Origin: Hypericibacter terrae
GTDB taxonomy: Bacteria; Pseudomonadota; Alphaproteobacteria; Dongiales; Dongiaceae
Length of the DNA stretch: 64,000 nucleotides
Direction of reading: 5' to 3'
Assembly (NCBI RefSeq): GCF_008728855.1
Contig: NZ_CP042906.1
Span: 1,364,001 to 1,428,000, forward strand
A model generated the notes under the pieces. That model did not search any database. It saw only the letters and a list, made by a program, of their open reading frames with translations, and was not told where the DNA came from. Shown here piece by piece: positions 43,963 through 52,326 of this stretch. The stretch's first letter is position 1. Each line of letters starts with the position of its first letter. The translations under genes were made by a program, and so were the position numbers.

Positions 43963-45066
43963 ATGACCACGACACTTTCTCAAGCCGATGTCGCAAGGCT
44001 GCTGACCGACCCCTCCCAGGAGGCTCGCGCCGATACGGCGGCGAAGCTGGCGGAGCAGGTCGATGCCGAAGGGCTGACCGAGGCCGAGCGCCAGCTCGCC
44101 ATCGACATCGTTCGTGTCATGGCGCAGGACGCCGCGATCCGCGTGCGCGAAGCTTTGTCGCGCAACCTGAAGCACAGCAAGCATCTGCCCCACGACGTCG
44201 CCGAGGCCCTGGCCCGGGACGTCGAGCAGGTGGCGCTGCCGATCCTCGAATTCTCCACGATCCTCACCGAGGAGGATCTGATCGCCATCGTGCGCAGCTC
44301 CAACGGCGCCAAGCAGACGGCGATCGCGCGCCGGGCCGCGGTGTCGGCCAAGCTCGCCGATGCGCTGATCGCCAGCAAGAATCCCGAAGCGGTCGCGACC
44401 CTGGTGTCGAATCCGGGCGCCCAGCTCGCCGACAGCCAGCTCACCAAGGTGGTGGACCAGTTCGGCGACAACGCCGCGGTGCAGAGCTCGCTGGTCCGGC
44501 GCGAGAAGCTGCCCTTGACCGTGGCCGAGCGCCTGGTCGCGGTCGTGTCCGAGAACCTGCGCGACTACCTCGTGTCGCACCACGAGCTGCCGCCCTCGGT
44601 CGCGGTCGATCTGGTGCTGGAGAGCCGCGAACGCGCGACCGTGAGCCTGCTGCCGCATGGATCGGAGTCGGTCGACGTGATCCAGCTCTGCCGCCAGCTC
44701 AAGCTCCATGGCCGCCTGACGCCGTCGCTGCTGCTGCGCGCGCTCTGCATGGGCGACGTGGCCTTCTTCGAGTCCGCCATGTCGGTCCTGGCCCGCACGC
44801 CGATCGTCAATGCCCGCATGCTGATCCATGACGACGGCACGCTGGGCCTCAAATCGCTCTATCTGCGCTCAGGGCTCCCGGAGCGCCTCTATCCGGCCTT
44901 CCGCGTCGCGGTCGACGTGGTGCGCGAGAACGAGTTCGACGCGCGCGACGAGGATCGCCGCCGCTATATCTGTCGCATGATCGAGCGCATCCTCACCCAG
45001 TTCGAGGATATCGGGCAGGACAATCTCGATTACCTGCTGACCAAGCTCAACCAGTACGCCGCTTAA
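43963..45066 (+). CDS. DUF2336 domain-containing protein
   Basis: A 367-residue, mostly helical soluble protein. It fits the alphaproteobacterial DUF2336 family: HEAT-like repeats in the N-terminal half (DIVRVMAQDAAIRVREALS, then PILEFSTILTEEDLIAIV) and a conserved helical C-terminal half. Its function is unknown; members have been linked to cell regulation in Caulobacterales and Rhodospirillales only loosely. The ATG at 43963 follows AAGGCAGGG. A strong terminator follows at 45097. Confidence 0.82.
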   Translation: MTTTLSQADVARLLTDPSQEARADTAAKLAEQVDAEGLTEAERQLAIDIVRVMAQDAAIRVREALSRNLKHSKHLPHDVAEALARDVEQVALPILEFSTILTEEDLIAIVRSSNGAKQTAIARRAAVSAKLADALIASKNPEAVATLVSNPGAQLADSQLTKVVDQFGDNAAVQSSLVRREKLPLTVAERLVAVVSENLRDYLVSHHELPPSVAVDLVLESRERATVSLLPHGSESVDVIQLCRQLKLHGRLTPSLLLRALCMGDVAFFESAMSVLARTPIVNARMLIHDDGTLGLKSLYLRSGLPERLYPAFRVAVDVVRENEFDARDEDRRRYICRMIERILTQFEDIGQDNLDYLLTKLNQYAA

Positions 45067-45096
45067 ATCAGACCTGGCATCGCTCTGACGTGAAGA

Positions 45097-45133
45097 CGCC
45101 GCCCCGGGGCATCCCCCGGGGCGGCGCTTTCTG
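45097..45133 (+). terminator. rho-independent terminator after the DUF2336 gene
   Basis: A 13-bp perfect stem, CGCCGCCCCGGGG with its complement, a four-base loop, then CTTTCTGTTTC. A slightly diverged copy lies at 45739-45770 as part of a local duplication. Confidence 0.8.
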
Positions 45134-45179
45134 TTTCGGAAGGACCCGTCATGTCGTCATCGGGGCGCCCGAGCTCTCC

Positions 45180-45347
45180 TTACGGGGTTCGGGAGCGGTG
45201 GGTGTATCCCATGCAATATTCGTCGGTGTAGATGCCGCCATTGCCGCTGCAGTTATTATCGACCCAACTCGCCGACTCGTATTTGGCGCAGGCCGTGAAG
45301 CTGAGGCTGGTCGCCAGCAGGGCGGCGATCAAAAGAATGCGTACCAT
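45180..45347 (-). CDS. tiny lipoprotein with C-x11-C motif (copy 1)
   Basis: A 55-residue gene. The signal peptide MVRILLIAALLATSLS ends in the lipobox FTAC (Cys20). The mature part has WVDNNCSGNGGIYTDEYC, with two Cys spaced C-x11-C and a Gly at the second position. AAGGACAAGA lies upstream of the ATG at 45347. It is about 50 percent identical to the protein at 45827 and has the same length; both come from a tandem duplication. Likely a small membrane-anchored periplasmic protein with a disulfide loop; function unknown. Confidence 0.72.
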   Translation of the reverse strand: MVRILLIAALLATSLSFTACAKYESASWVDNNCSGNGGIYTDEYCMGYTHRSRTP

Positions 45348-45450
45348 TGTTTCTTGTCCTTCTTCGATTCCCCAAGCCCTGGATCCCGGCGAAAGATGTC
45401 GGGTGGGCCATGTAACAAGATGATGGTCCGGTAATCTTCCGAGGCAAGCT

Positions 45451-45648
45451 CTAGGGCGCTCGATTCCGTGGCATACCCGTGGCAGACGGCCACCGCGGAC
45501 CGGTCCGGGGCCCCTCAGTGGCCGGCCGCGGCGGGGGCGGCGAAGAAGCCAGCCACGCGATCCGGCGCCGGCAGCGGTCGTAGGGATTGGAGAGGGCGCC
45601 GCAGCCGAAGCCCTTGCCCAGGAAGGCCAAAGTCATGATCCGTAGCAA
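45451..45648 (-). pseudogene. remnant of the 3' end of the membrane-protein gene at 46102
   Basis: The decoded stretch RIMTLAFLGKGFGCGALSNP followed by RIAWLA repeats the C-terminal part of the intact gene (GIMTLAFLGNAFVCGALSNP). After that the frame is lost. It is the membrane-protein piece of a duplicated unit of about 650 bases. It has no credible start of its own. Confidence 0.75.
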
Positions 45649-45738
45649 GAGGATGGTGCTACCACCGGGCCTGCAGGCGCGATCGCTGTCGCTCCGGATA
45701 CTCTTGCATAGGATCTGGCATCGTTCTGAAGCGTCAAA

Positions 45739-45770
45739 CGCCGCCTCGGGGCTATCCCGGGGCGGCGTCT
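45739..45770 (+). terminator. GC-rich hairpin, duplicated copy of the 45097 terminator
   Basis: A 12-bp stem with one G-T pair (CGCCGCCTCGGG), a five-base loop and a TCTTCGCTT tail. The flanking bases GGCATCGTTCTGA also match those before the first copy. Confidence 0.65.
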
Positions 45771-45826
45771 TCGCTTGGATCAGGACCAGACGCGCAATAC
45801 GGCGCCTGGCCGGACGGCCAAGATTA

Positions 45827-45994
45827 TTACGGGCCTTTTACATACTGCTCGCAGTAGGCATCGCTGTGGATGCCGCCATTCCCACTGCAATTGTTGTCGA
45901 CCCAGCCCCAGGCTTGATAACGGGTACCCCAGCTGCAACCAGCGAGACTCAGAGTGACGGCGAGCGCGAAAGCGACAGTGACGATGCGTGCCAT
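45827..45994 (-). CDS. tiny lipoprotein with C-x11-C motif (copy 2)
   Basis: A 55-residue lipoprotein: MARIVTVAFALAVTLSLAGC gives signal peptide and lipobox (Cys20). The mature part has WGWVDNNCSGNGGIHSDAYC, the same C-x11-C loop as the copy at 45180. GGAAGGAAAT precedes the ATG at 45994. It lies just downstream of the membrane-protein gene at 46102 on the same strand, so the two may be co-expressed. The function is unknown. A longer open frame reaching into the membrane-protein gene is not used. Confidence 0.78.
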   Translation of the reverse strand: MARIVTVAFALAVTLSLAGCSWGTRYQAWGWVDNNCSGNGGIHSDAYCEQYVKGP

Positions 45995-46101
45995 GGTTCG
46001 ATTTCCTTCCTGGTTATGATCACTCCCTTTGTCCCCAAGCTCTGTGGCTAGCCATGAGCTCCATTCGAGAGAGTTGAGCCGCACCCCACCCCAGACAAGC
46101 G

Positions 46102-47544
46102 CTAGGGAGTTCGGCTTCGCGAAATATCTGAGGCAAGTTCGCTCCTGACGGATTGGTCCGAACCCCACCAGCGCCCGACCGCGATGGCGACGGCCAGGAC
46201 CGCCAGCCAGGCGATGCGGCTCTGATAGCGGTCGTTGGGGTTGGAGAGGGCGCCGCAGACGAAGGCATTGCCCAGGAAGGCCAGGGTCATGATCCCCAGC
46301 AGGAGGACGGCATCCGGGTCGCGGCGGCGCCAGGCCAGCCACAGCAGCAGGGGCAGGGCGGCACTGGCCAGCCACAGCAGCGGCACCTGGACCGCGTTCA
46401 GTCCGTCGAAGTTGGCGCCATGCTGCTGACGAGCAGCGAGGAAGGCGGCCGACTCCCTCGGATAGTGGCGGGCGATCGCGTCGCCGATCAGATAACGCAT
46501 CGGCGCCACGCCGTCGGCCGTCCTCAGCATCGCCAGCTGCTGCGCCGTCAACAGGGCCGAATCCCAGAGATAGGTCAGAGGATAGGATCTGATCGCGCCG
46601 CGCACGATCTGCCGCGCCTGCTCGCGCATTCCGGTGCCGGTCCAGCCGCCGAGCCGGTTGAAGTCGCTGTCATGCCACAGGAACATGTTGGCGTTGTGCG
46701 GCAGACGGTGGCGGGCCATGCAGAGATCGAGCTTCGGCCTCGGCTTGGAGCAGGCATGGTCGAGATAGGTCTCGGCCAGCCCATCCTGGACAAAGAGACC
46801 GAGCGTCAGCACGGCATTGTCCTGCAGCAGGAAGAAACGCCCGGCCACGACATCGTTGGCGCCGGCGGCGAGAGTGATGCCGGCGAGGAAGGCGAGCAGC
46901 GGCAGCTTCAGGCGGCTGCGGAGTCCGGGCCAGAGGCCGGGAGCGGCCAGGCTCACCAGCAGCATCGACAGCAGCAGTCCGCCGGCCAGCGCCATGTGAG
47001 AGGTGTGGACCGCGACGGCCAGCGTCAGGATCGCGGTCAGGCCGATCCGGCGCGCCGGGCCCAGCAGGCCGTCGTCGCAGACCAGGACGGCGAAGCACAG
47101 GACCAGGATCCCGGTGAAGGCATCGGGCATGAGCTCGCTCGTGAACCAGGGCAGGCCGCTGCCCAGGAGGAGCAGGCCCGCCACGGGCACCAGGGCCGCT
47201 TCCGGCTGACGCGGCAGGAATCGCCGCAGCGCTTCATAGAGGACGTAAGCGGCGAGGGCCGACTGCAGCAGCGGAATGATCCAGAGGCTGTGCGCCAACC
47301 GGCCGGCGATCGTCACCAGCCCATAGCCGGCGGTGCGGTAGATCGGCATCTGCCAGGTGAAGGGCATCTGCAGATAGTCGACGCTGTCGTAATAGACCAG
47401 CGGGAAGCCATTCCAGATTGCGGGAGCCAGGAACAGCGCGGTGGCGAGCGCCAGGGCGATCGCAAGCTTGAGCGGCGCCACCTGGGCCATGCGGCCCGGC
47501 AACGGGAAAGTGCCCGTTGAACCTTGTGTCGAACGGCGCGGCAT
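46102..47544 (-). CDS. polytopic membrane protein, possible GT-C-like
   Basis: Up to 480 residues with about ten to eleven hydrophobic segments. An early loop (VYYDSVDYLQMPFTWQMPIYR) carries Asp/Tyr residues as in GT-C glycosyltransferases, and a large middle loop (about 255-330) has conserved Cys and His (LDHACSKPRPKLDLCMARHR). I do not recognise a named family; a lipid-linked sugar transferase is a reasonable guess only. ATG 47544 or the ATG at 47490 could be the start; neither has a strong ribosome site. Its 3' end was duplicated to 45451-45648 together with the tiny lipoprotein gene downstream. Confidence 0.7.
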   Translation of the reverse strand: MPRRSTQGSTGTFPLPGRMAQVAPLKLAIALALATALFLAPAIWNGFPLVYYDSVDYLQMPFTWQMPIYRTAGYGLVTIAGRLAHSLWIIPLLQSALAAYVLYEALRRFLPRQPEAALVPVAGLLLLGSGLPWFTSELMPDAFTGILVLCFAVLVCDDGLLGPARRIGLTAILTLAVAVHTSHMALAGGLLLSMLLVSLAAPGLWPGLRSRLKLPLLAFLAGITLAAGANDVVAGRFFLLQDNAVLTLGLFVQDGLAETYLDHACSKPRPKLDLCMARHRLPHNANMFLWHDSDFNRLGGWTGTGMREQARQIVRGAIRSYPLTYLWDSALLTAQQLAMLRTADGVAPMRYLIGDAIARHYPRESAAFLAARQQHGANFDGLNAVQVPLLWLASAALPLLLWLAWRRRDPDAVLLLGIMTLAFLGNAFVCGALSNPNDRYQSRIAWLAVLAVAIAVGRWWGSDQSVRSELASDISRSRTP

Positions 47545-47729
47545 ATGGCCCTGGCCCCGGTCTCGAATCGTCGTTCCTCGCCGGAGGCGACCCCATAGCC
47601 CTCCGGACCGCGGGGACTAAAGCCTGTCTTTGTGGCGGGATTTTGGATTACAGGAAGGAAAGGAAGGGATGCTCAGGATTCTCGCGGCGTGAAGTCGGCG
47701 TCTGCCGGGGAGGCTCCTGCCGACCGGAT

Positions 47730-48794
47730 TCATGAACCGTCGCGCGTTGAATTTTCTGCGGTGGTCTTGCTGCGCTTGAGCAACCCCGACGGTCTTTCGC
47801 CGTAAGCCGCATGAAACTCTCTGCTGAAGTGGCCGAGATCGCTGAAGCCGCAAGCCAATGCCACTTCGGTTACCGTCGTTGCCGAATCGGTCGATTCGAG
47901 CATGCGACGGGCGTTCTGCAGTCGAAGGCGCCGGGCAAATTCGAGTGGCGTGCAGTTTCTGCTTTGCTTGAAGGCTCTGAACATGCTCCTCGAACTCACG
48001 CCGGTGACAGCAGCAATCATGTCAATCGTTAGGGGTTCGTTCCAATGGGCCTCGATATAGGTTTCTACTCGGCGGACCTGCCAAGGTGCCGCGCCGGCCG
48101 AAGGGCGGTTGAGGCTGTCCCGGCAATTGTGTTGACCGGCGCAAAGAAGCGACACGATCAGCGCCTGCTCGAGTTCTGCGAGCACTAATCCTTGATCTAC
48201 GGGCGCCCCAATTTGCAGGGTGTCCACCACCAGGTTCAGGAGCTGAAGCAGGACCTGCGAGTGAGGGAGGGTGAGATCAAGTGCCGGAGCAAAATCCAGA
48301 GCGGTGGTGAGCGGCGCGCCGGACAAAGCGGACACTATCTTTGTGAGCTGCGTGGATGGGATCCTCCACACCACCTGCTGGAAGTCCTGTCCGAAGTCGA
48401 TCTGCGCCGCGGCCGACGAGATGCAGGCCTGGGTCTCACTGACGATAACGCGTTCCCGGCCGATGCGAGTGGCACCGGATCCTCTGTGGCAGAACTGAAC
48501 CCTCACATAGTCGCTATCTGGGAACCGCAAGCTCAGCGGGACGCCGTAACTGCAGAACCAGAGTTGGCTGCGGGGAAGCGGACAGAAGTTTGCCACTGAC
48601 TCGATACCCTTCGCCACCCCTGGCAGCGCGACGGGCGTGGCGCACAAGCGCGTCTCGATGGCCTCGCAAAGGCTGTCGACGTCGAGCGCATGAAAAAATG
48701 GATGAGCGCCCAACGGCGTCTGTTGATGATTCAACGCTATCCCCTTCTTCATCGACGGCGCCGCGGGCGCAACGCCAATCCGCCAGGCCCCCAT
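47730..48794 (-). CDS. AraC family transcriptional regulator
   Basis: A 354-residue regulator (340 if it starts at the ATG at 48752). The C-terminal 100 residues form the double helix-turn-helix: MIAAVTGVSSRSMFRAFKQS and VTEVALACGFSDLGHFSREF, followed by the YGERPS signature. The N-terminal part fits the AraC_binding_2 type sensing domain (FPDSDYVRVQFCHRGSG). Its target is unknown; no catabolic genes adjoin. Neither start has a clear ribosome site. Confidence 0.85.
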   Translation of the reverse strand: MGAWRIGVAPAAPSMKKGIALNHQQTPLGAHPFFHALDVDSLCEAIETRLCATPVALPGVAKGIESVANFCPLPRSQLWFCSYGVPLSLRFPDSDYVRVQFCHRGSGATRIGRERVIVSETQACISSAAAQIDFGQDFQQVVWRIPSTQLTKIVSALSGAPLTTALDFAPALDLTLPHSQVLLQLLNLVVDTLQIGAPVDQGLVLAELEQALIVSLLCAGQHNCRDSLNRPSAGAAPWQVRRVETYIEAHWNEPLTIDMIAAVTGVSSRSMFRAFKQSRNCTPLEFARRLRLQNARRMLESTDSATTVTEVALACGFSDLGHFSREFHAAYGERPSGLLKRSKTTAENSTRDGS

Positions 48795-49083
48795 GCTGTT
48801 TTCAGATAGGTTAACGCTTCGTTAATTGCATAACCATTGATGCAAGCTCGGTCCCGACTTGTCACCTGCACTTGCCTTGCACTCCGCAGCTCCTGAGCGG
48901 TGTCGGTCACGTAACCAGCGCACCCTCCACATTCCGGGCTCAGCTTCTGCTTTCTATGGCGGCCATGTGCAAGTCGTTGCATTCGGCGCCAAGCGCAGGC
49001 TGCCAACAACCGGTATCCTGGGCATGTTTCGTCGAATGCCTTCCTTGTCTTTCGGGCGGGTTCGATATTTGCAAAGGTCAAGG
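48795..49083. other. intergenic region without recognisable gene
   Basis: About 290 bases between divergent genes. Base composition is less GC-rich than the surroundings. I see no conserved motif; it must hold promoters for both flanking genes. Confidence 0.4.
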
Positions 49084-49632
49084 ATGATGAACAAAGATTC
49101 TCACTTCGAGGAGTTCGTGCATTCCCATGCCAACCTTCAGTATGTAGCAGCCCGCGCGGTCAAGTCGATCGAGCGATCGCAGTTCGTTGCATACTCGCTA
49201 TTGCAAGTGGCGGACATTACCGACGAGATATCGCACGGACCCGCTACCGGAGAGGCAGCCCTTGTTCTGGAAATTCTGGCGCGTTTGGGAGCACTGCAGA
49301 TCGCGATTAGAAATCGGCTGCATCGATTGAAGGCTTTGATACTGCTGATTGGCAACGCTGTACCCGCTGAATGCGGTGACGCGGCCGCATATGGCTACGT
49401 TCCTAGTGTAGCGAGGAAGCTGCTTGCTGCCTGCACGGAGTTTCCGGAGGTTGTCAATCTCGCGGAGTGGCGGCTACAGAACATGACAAAGAAGGCGGAG
49501 GTGGGGGCAGCTGCAATTGTGCTTGACGCTCTCTGCCAGGAAATGGAAGCCATGAACGACGTGGCCGAAGCAGATCTCGATTCCCTGCGAGCACTGTCGG
49601 GCACCGAGGCGCCCGACAGCCTTTGCTGCTAG
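49084..49632 (+). CDS. hypothetical protein, possibly recently acquired
   Basis: A 182-residue soluble, helical protein that I do not recognise. It has long amphipathic helices (YSLLQVADITDEISHGPATG, then LEILARLGALQIAIRNRLHR), no signal peptide, and ends in a Cys pair. The ATG at 49084 (followed by a second ATG) is preceded by AAAGGTCAAGG. Codon choice is less GC-biased than that of neighbours (more codons ending in A or T), which fits horizontal acquisition. Downstream lies a truncated chemoreceptor, so the region appears rearranged. Confidence 0.6.
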   Translation: MMNKDSHFEEFVHSHANLQYVAARAVKSIERSQFVAYSLLQVADITDEISHGPATGEAALVLEILARLGALQIAIRNRLHRLKALILLIGNAVPAECGDAAAYGYVPSVARKLLAACTEFPEVVNLAEWRLQNMTKKAEVGAAAIVLDALCQEMEAMNDVAEADLDSLRALSGTEAPDSLCC

Positions 49633-49710
49633 AACTGCGTCAGATAACCCGCATAGATCATTTGATCGATGTCGTCGGCCACATAGAGGCGATGGCGCCG
49701 CCCCAGGGCA

Positions 49711-50577
49711 GTGGGCGGGAAGCGGGTATGGATCGAGGCGTCCTACAACCCGGTGATGGATCTCAACGGGCGGCCCTGGAAGGTAGTGAAGTTCGCAACC
49801 GACATCACCAAGCGCAAGGATCAGAACGCGGCGCTCGCCACCGAGTACGAGACCGGCGTCAAGAGCCTGGTCGAGAAGGTCTCGGCCTCGGCGACCGAGA
49901 TGCAGGCGACCGCTCAAACCCTGGCCGCCGCGGCCGAACAGACCAACCAGCAATCTTCGACCGTCGCCGCGGCGTCGGAAGAGCTGGCGAGTTCCGTCAC
50001 CGAGATCTCGCGCCAGATCACCGAATCGACGAGGGTGATCGGCACCGCCGTCAGCGAAGCGAAACGGTCCGAGCAGATGGTGGCGGCGCTGGTGGCGGCC
50101 GCGCAGAAAATCGGCGACGTCACCCAGATCATCGCGGCGATCGCCAGCCAGACCAATCTGCTGGCCCTCAACGCGACCATCGAGGCGGCGCGTGCCGGCG
50201 AGGCCGGCAAGGGCTTCGCCGTGGTCGCCTCGGAAGTGAAGTCGCTTGCCAATCAGACGGCCAAGGCCACTGAGGAAATCGAGCAGCAGATCCGCTCGAT
50301 CCAGGAATCGAGCCACAATACGGCCTCCGTGATCGGCGAGATCGGCAACATCATCGGTCAGGTCAGCGAGTTCAGCACCTCGATCTCGGGCGCCGTCGAA
50401 GAGCAGTCGGCGGCCACGCGGGAGGTTTCGCTCAATATCACGGGTGTCACCCAGGCGGCCGAAGAATCCGGGCGCTCCTCGGCCAACATGCTCACCAACG
50501 CGCAGACATTGTCGCAGCTGTCGACAAACCTCGGGGCCCAGGTCGATCGGTTCCTGGCGAATGTCCGGGCGATGTAG
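49711..50577 (+). pseudogene. 5'-truncated methyl-accepting chemotaxis protein
   Basis: A 288-residue open frame beginning at GTG in the middle of a PAS domain: [20 protein letters not shown] and [11 protein letters not shown] are the last third of such a domain. The methyl-accepting and signalling part is complete, with hairpin tip [20 protein letters not shown]. An in-frame stop at 49684 precludes an upstream start nearby, and no membrane segment remains. Intact relatives have one or two whole PAS domains. It is either a decayed gene cut by rearrangement, or a minimal cytoplasmic receptor. A 14-bp hairpin follows at 50595. Confidence 0.72.
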
Positions 50578-50594
50578 CGCTCGACGCGATGACC

Positions 50595-50624
50595 GGCGGG
50601 CCGGCGATCCATCGCCGGCCCGCC
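50595..50624 (+). terminator. strong GC hairpin after the chemoreceptor
   Basis: GGCGGGCCGGCGAT and its exact complement pair over 14 bases around a two-base loop. No T-tract follows, so termination is uncertain. Confidence 0.55.
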
Positions 50625-50745
50625 GACGTCGCGCTTCCAGCAAATGCTCCGGCGGGATCGGCAGGCTGCGAAGTCGCATGTCGGTCGCGCGATCGGTTCC
50701 CCTACCACTACAAAAATCCAACACAATCGCTGGACAAGTTTTCGC

Positions 50746-50885
50746 GCGGGGCCTCGAAAAGGCCACGGCTCGTCGCATTGAGGCCGGCGCTCCGAGGGAG
50801 TAATGCAGAAGACAGAAACGTCATCGGCACCCCACGCCGACCAAACTTCCGATCCCGGGATCCCCGTAACCCGGGGTCTTTTTAT
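50746..50885 (+). ncRNA. putative structured small RNA, copy A
   Basis: About 140 bases without a gene, homologous to 51553-51692. Shared blocks in the same order are GCGGGGCCT, CGAAAAGGCCAC, GGGAGTA, a hairpin TCGGC-ACCCCAC-GCCGA, and a final terminator. The terminator stem is GATCCCGGG with CCCGGGGTC (one G-T pair) followed by TTTTT at 50879-50883. Other possible stems are GGCCT-CGAA-AAGGCC and GCATT with AATGC. I do not recognise a known RNA family. Confidence 0.5.
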
Positions 50886-50943
50886 GTGAAGACCGGAAGA
50901 GCCGCGGATGCTTTTCCGTCCGAGATATCGCCCGGGCGTTCGC

Positions 50944-51342
50944 CTATTCGCGCCAGAAGGAGTTGGCGGTCTCGTTCTCGACCTGGGCTCGCGAGAGACC
51001 GAGGTCTTTCAGCATGTGATCGCTAAGCTCGGAAAGATGCTGTCGACTTTGCGCGCGCTCTCGCCATCGGCGCAGCCAGGCAGTCACGCCTTCGACCAGG
51101 CCTGTGACCACCTGGCCGAGGTTGCGCAACGTCGGTACGGGCCGCAATCGCCCGATATCGCGATCGACCGGCAAGCTTGCCGGCGCCGCGGCCCTCTCGC
51201 ACGGACGATGCAGAGAGCCCGGAAGGGCACGGCCCTGGAGCGAGTCGAAGACGAAATCGAGCGCTGTCGGGGAGGATCGGCCCTGGCTGCCGGAGGAAGG
51301 AAGGCCCGCCCGCCGGCGGAAGGCCCGCAATCTGTTGCTCAT
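50944..51342 (-). CDS. DUF1127 domain protein with N-terminal extension
   Basis: A 132-residue protein. The last 40 residues are a DUF1127 (YjiS-like) domain: WRERAQSRQHLSELSDHMLK followed by DLGLSRAQVENE and the closing FWRE. The N-terminal 90 residues are Arg/Pro/Ser-rich and of low conservation. DUF1127 proteins in alphaproteobacteria bind RNA or affect small-RNA turnover and stress responses. The ATG at 51342 is the best in-frame start but has only a weak ribosome site. The gene is flanked on both sides by homologous putative small RNAs on the other strand. Confidence 0.75.
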   Translation of the reverse strand: MSNRLRAFRRRAGLPSSGSQGRSSPTALDFVFDSLQGRALPGSLHRPCERAAAPASLPVDRDIGRLRPVPTLRNLGQVVTGLVEGVTAWLRRWRERAQSRQHLSELSDHMLKDLGLSRAQVENETANSFWRE

Positions 51343-51552
51343 GGGGAGGTTCGCTCTGGAGCGCGGACCGAGAGGCCTCGGCTGCGCTCCTCCTTGCGTG
51401 GGTACCGGCGGACTGCCGGCGACCGACACGCTACGGAGTTCGAGTCCGGCGGAAATCGGGAGGCTTCCCCATTTTAGGGCCGCTCTTTCCCCATTTTCAG
51501 CGGTTGCAGCGATGCGCCCGGCCGGTTCGGCAAGCCGAAAGGTGGAGGCGAG

Positions 51553-51692
51553 GCGGGGCCTGCCCCGAAAAGGCCACCCTTCGTCCGGTTGCCGAGCCCC
51601 TGGGGGCGGGAGTAGACCCGAGGAAATCTCGTCGGCGCCCCCCACGCGCCGAAACCTTATGACCCCAGTCCTGTCCGGACTGGGGTCTTCTT
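51553..51692 (+). ncRNA. putative structured small RNA, copy B
   Basis: Homologue of 50746-50885. The hairpin TCGGCGC-CCCCCAC-GCGCCGA keeps the C-rich loop while the stem is lengthened, which is the kind of change expected in a conserved structure. It ends in a perfect 11-bp terminator stem GACCCCAGTCC and GGACTGGGGTC with tail TTCTTT. No gene precedes this terminator on the plus strand. Confidence 0.5.
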
Positions 51693-51780
51693 TGCTTGAA
51701 ATCGAACTTTCATGAGGGCAGATCCCGCGCGGGCGAAGCCGCGGCGGGCCGGGCCTTCTCATGAGAGGGCATCGAACGGT

Positions 51781-52326
51781 TCAGGTGGCGAGGGTCGACA
51801 AGCCGATCGTCTTGGGCGTGGGTGCCGGCAGATCCTCCGGATCGGCCATGAGGCTTTCCTTGCGCTCCTGCAGCTGGGCCCCGATGGCATCCAGATCCAG
51901 GCCCTTCGCACGGGCCTTCGCGAAGATGCCGCTGCGCGGCTTCTCTTCTTCCTGGACATGGTGCTTGATGTATTCCGTCAGCACCGTGACCTTGGCGTCG
52001 TAGCAATCGGAAGCCGCCGACTGGTTCAGCAGATCGGCGATCAGGAACTTGGCGCCGTCGTGCTCGACCTGGGCTTCGTCCATGGCGTCTTCTTCGACCC
52101 CCTGCTCTCGGCAGGCCGGATAGAAGATGTCCTCCTCGAGGGTCGTGTGGACGATGAGTTCGGCACAGATCTGCTTGACCAAAGCTTCCTTTTCACGACC
52201 CGATGCCTTTTCCGATTTCTTGAACAGCTTCTCGACTTTGCGGTGGTCCGCCATGAGCAGCGACACGGCGTCGTCGGGGACGTCTGTCCGGGCCGGTCGC
52301 TTGGCCTGAGGTTTCTTGGCACGCAT
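51781..52326 (-). CDS. hemerythrin HHE domain protein
   Basis: A 181-residue four-helix protein with the non-haem diiron ligand pattern: His in LLMADHRKVEKLF, His and Glu in IVHTTLEEDIFYPA, His in EAQVEHDGAKFLI, and His with Glu in YIKHHVQEEEKPR. A basic N-terminal tail (MRAKKPQAKRPAR) precedes it. Such proteins sense or bind O2, NO or iron. The ATG at 52326 follows AGGAG about ten bases upstream; a longer frame exists upstream but would have a low-complexity leader. It is a single gene. Confidence 0.88.
   Translation of the reverse strand: MRAKKPQAKRPARTDVPDDAVSLLMADHRKVEKLFKKSEKASGREKEALVKQICAELIVHTTLEEDIFYPACREQGVEEDAMDEAQVEHDGAKFLIADLLNQSAASDCYDAKVTVLTEYIKHHVQEEEKPRSGIFAKARAKGLDLDAIGAQLQERKESLMADPEDLPAPTPKTIGLSTLAT

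Noticed and set aside
47811-48599. Plus-strand frames opposite the AraC gene
   Set aside because: The minus strand encodes both helix-turn-helix motifs of an AraC regulator; the plus-strand frames are shadows.
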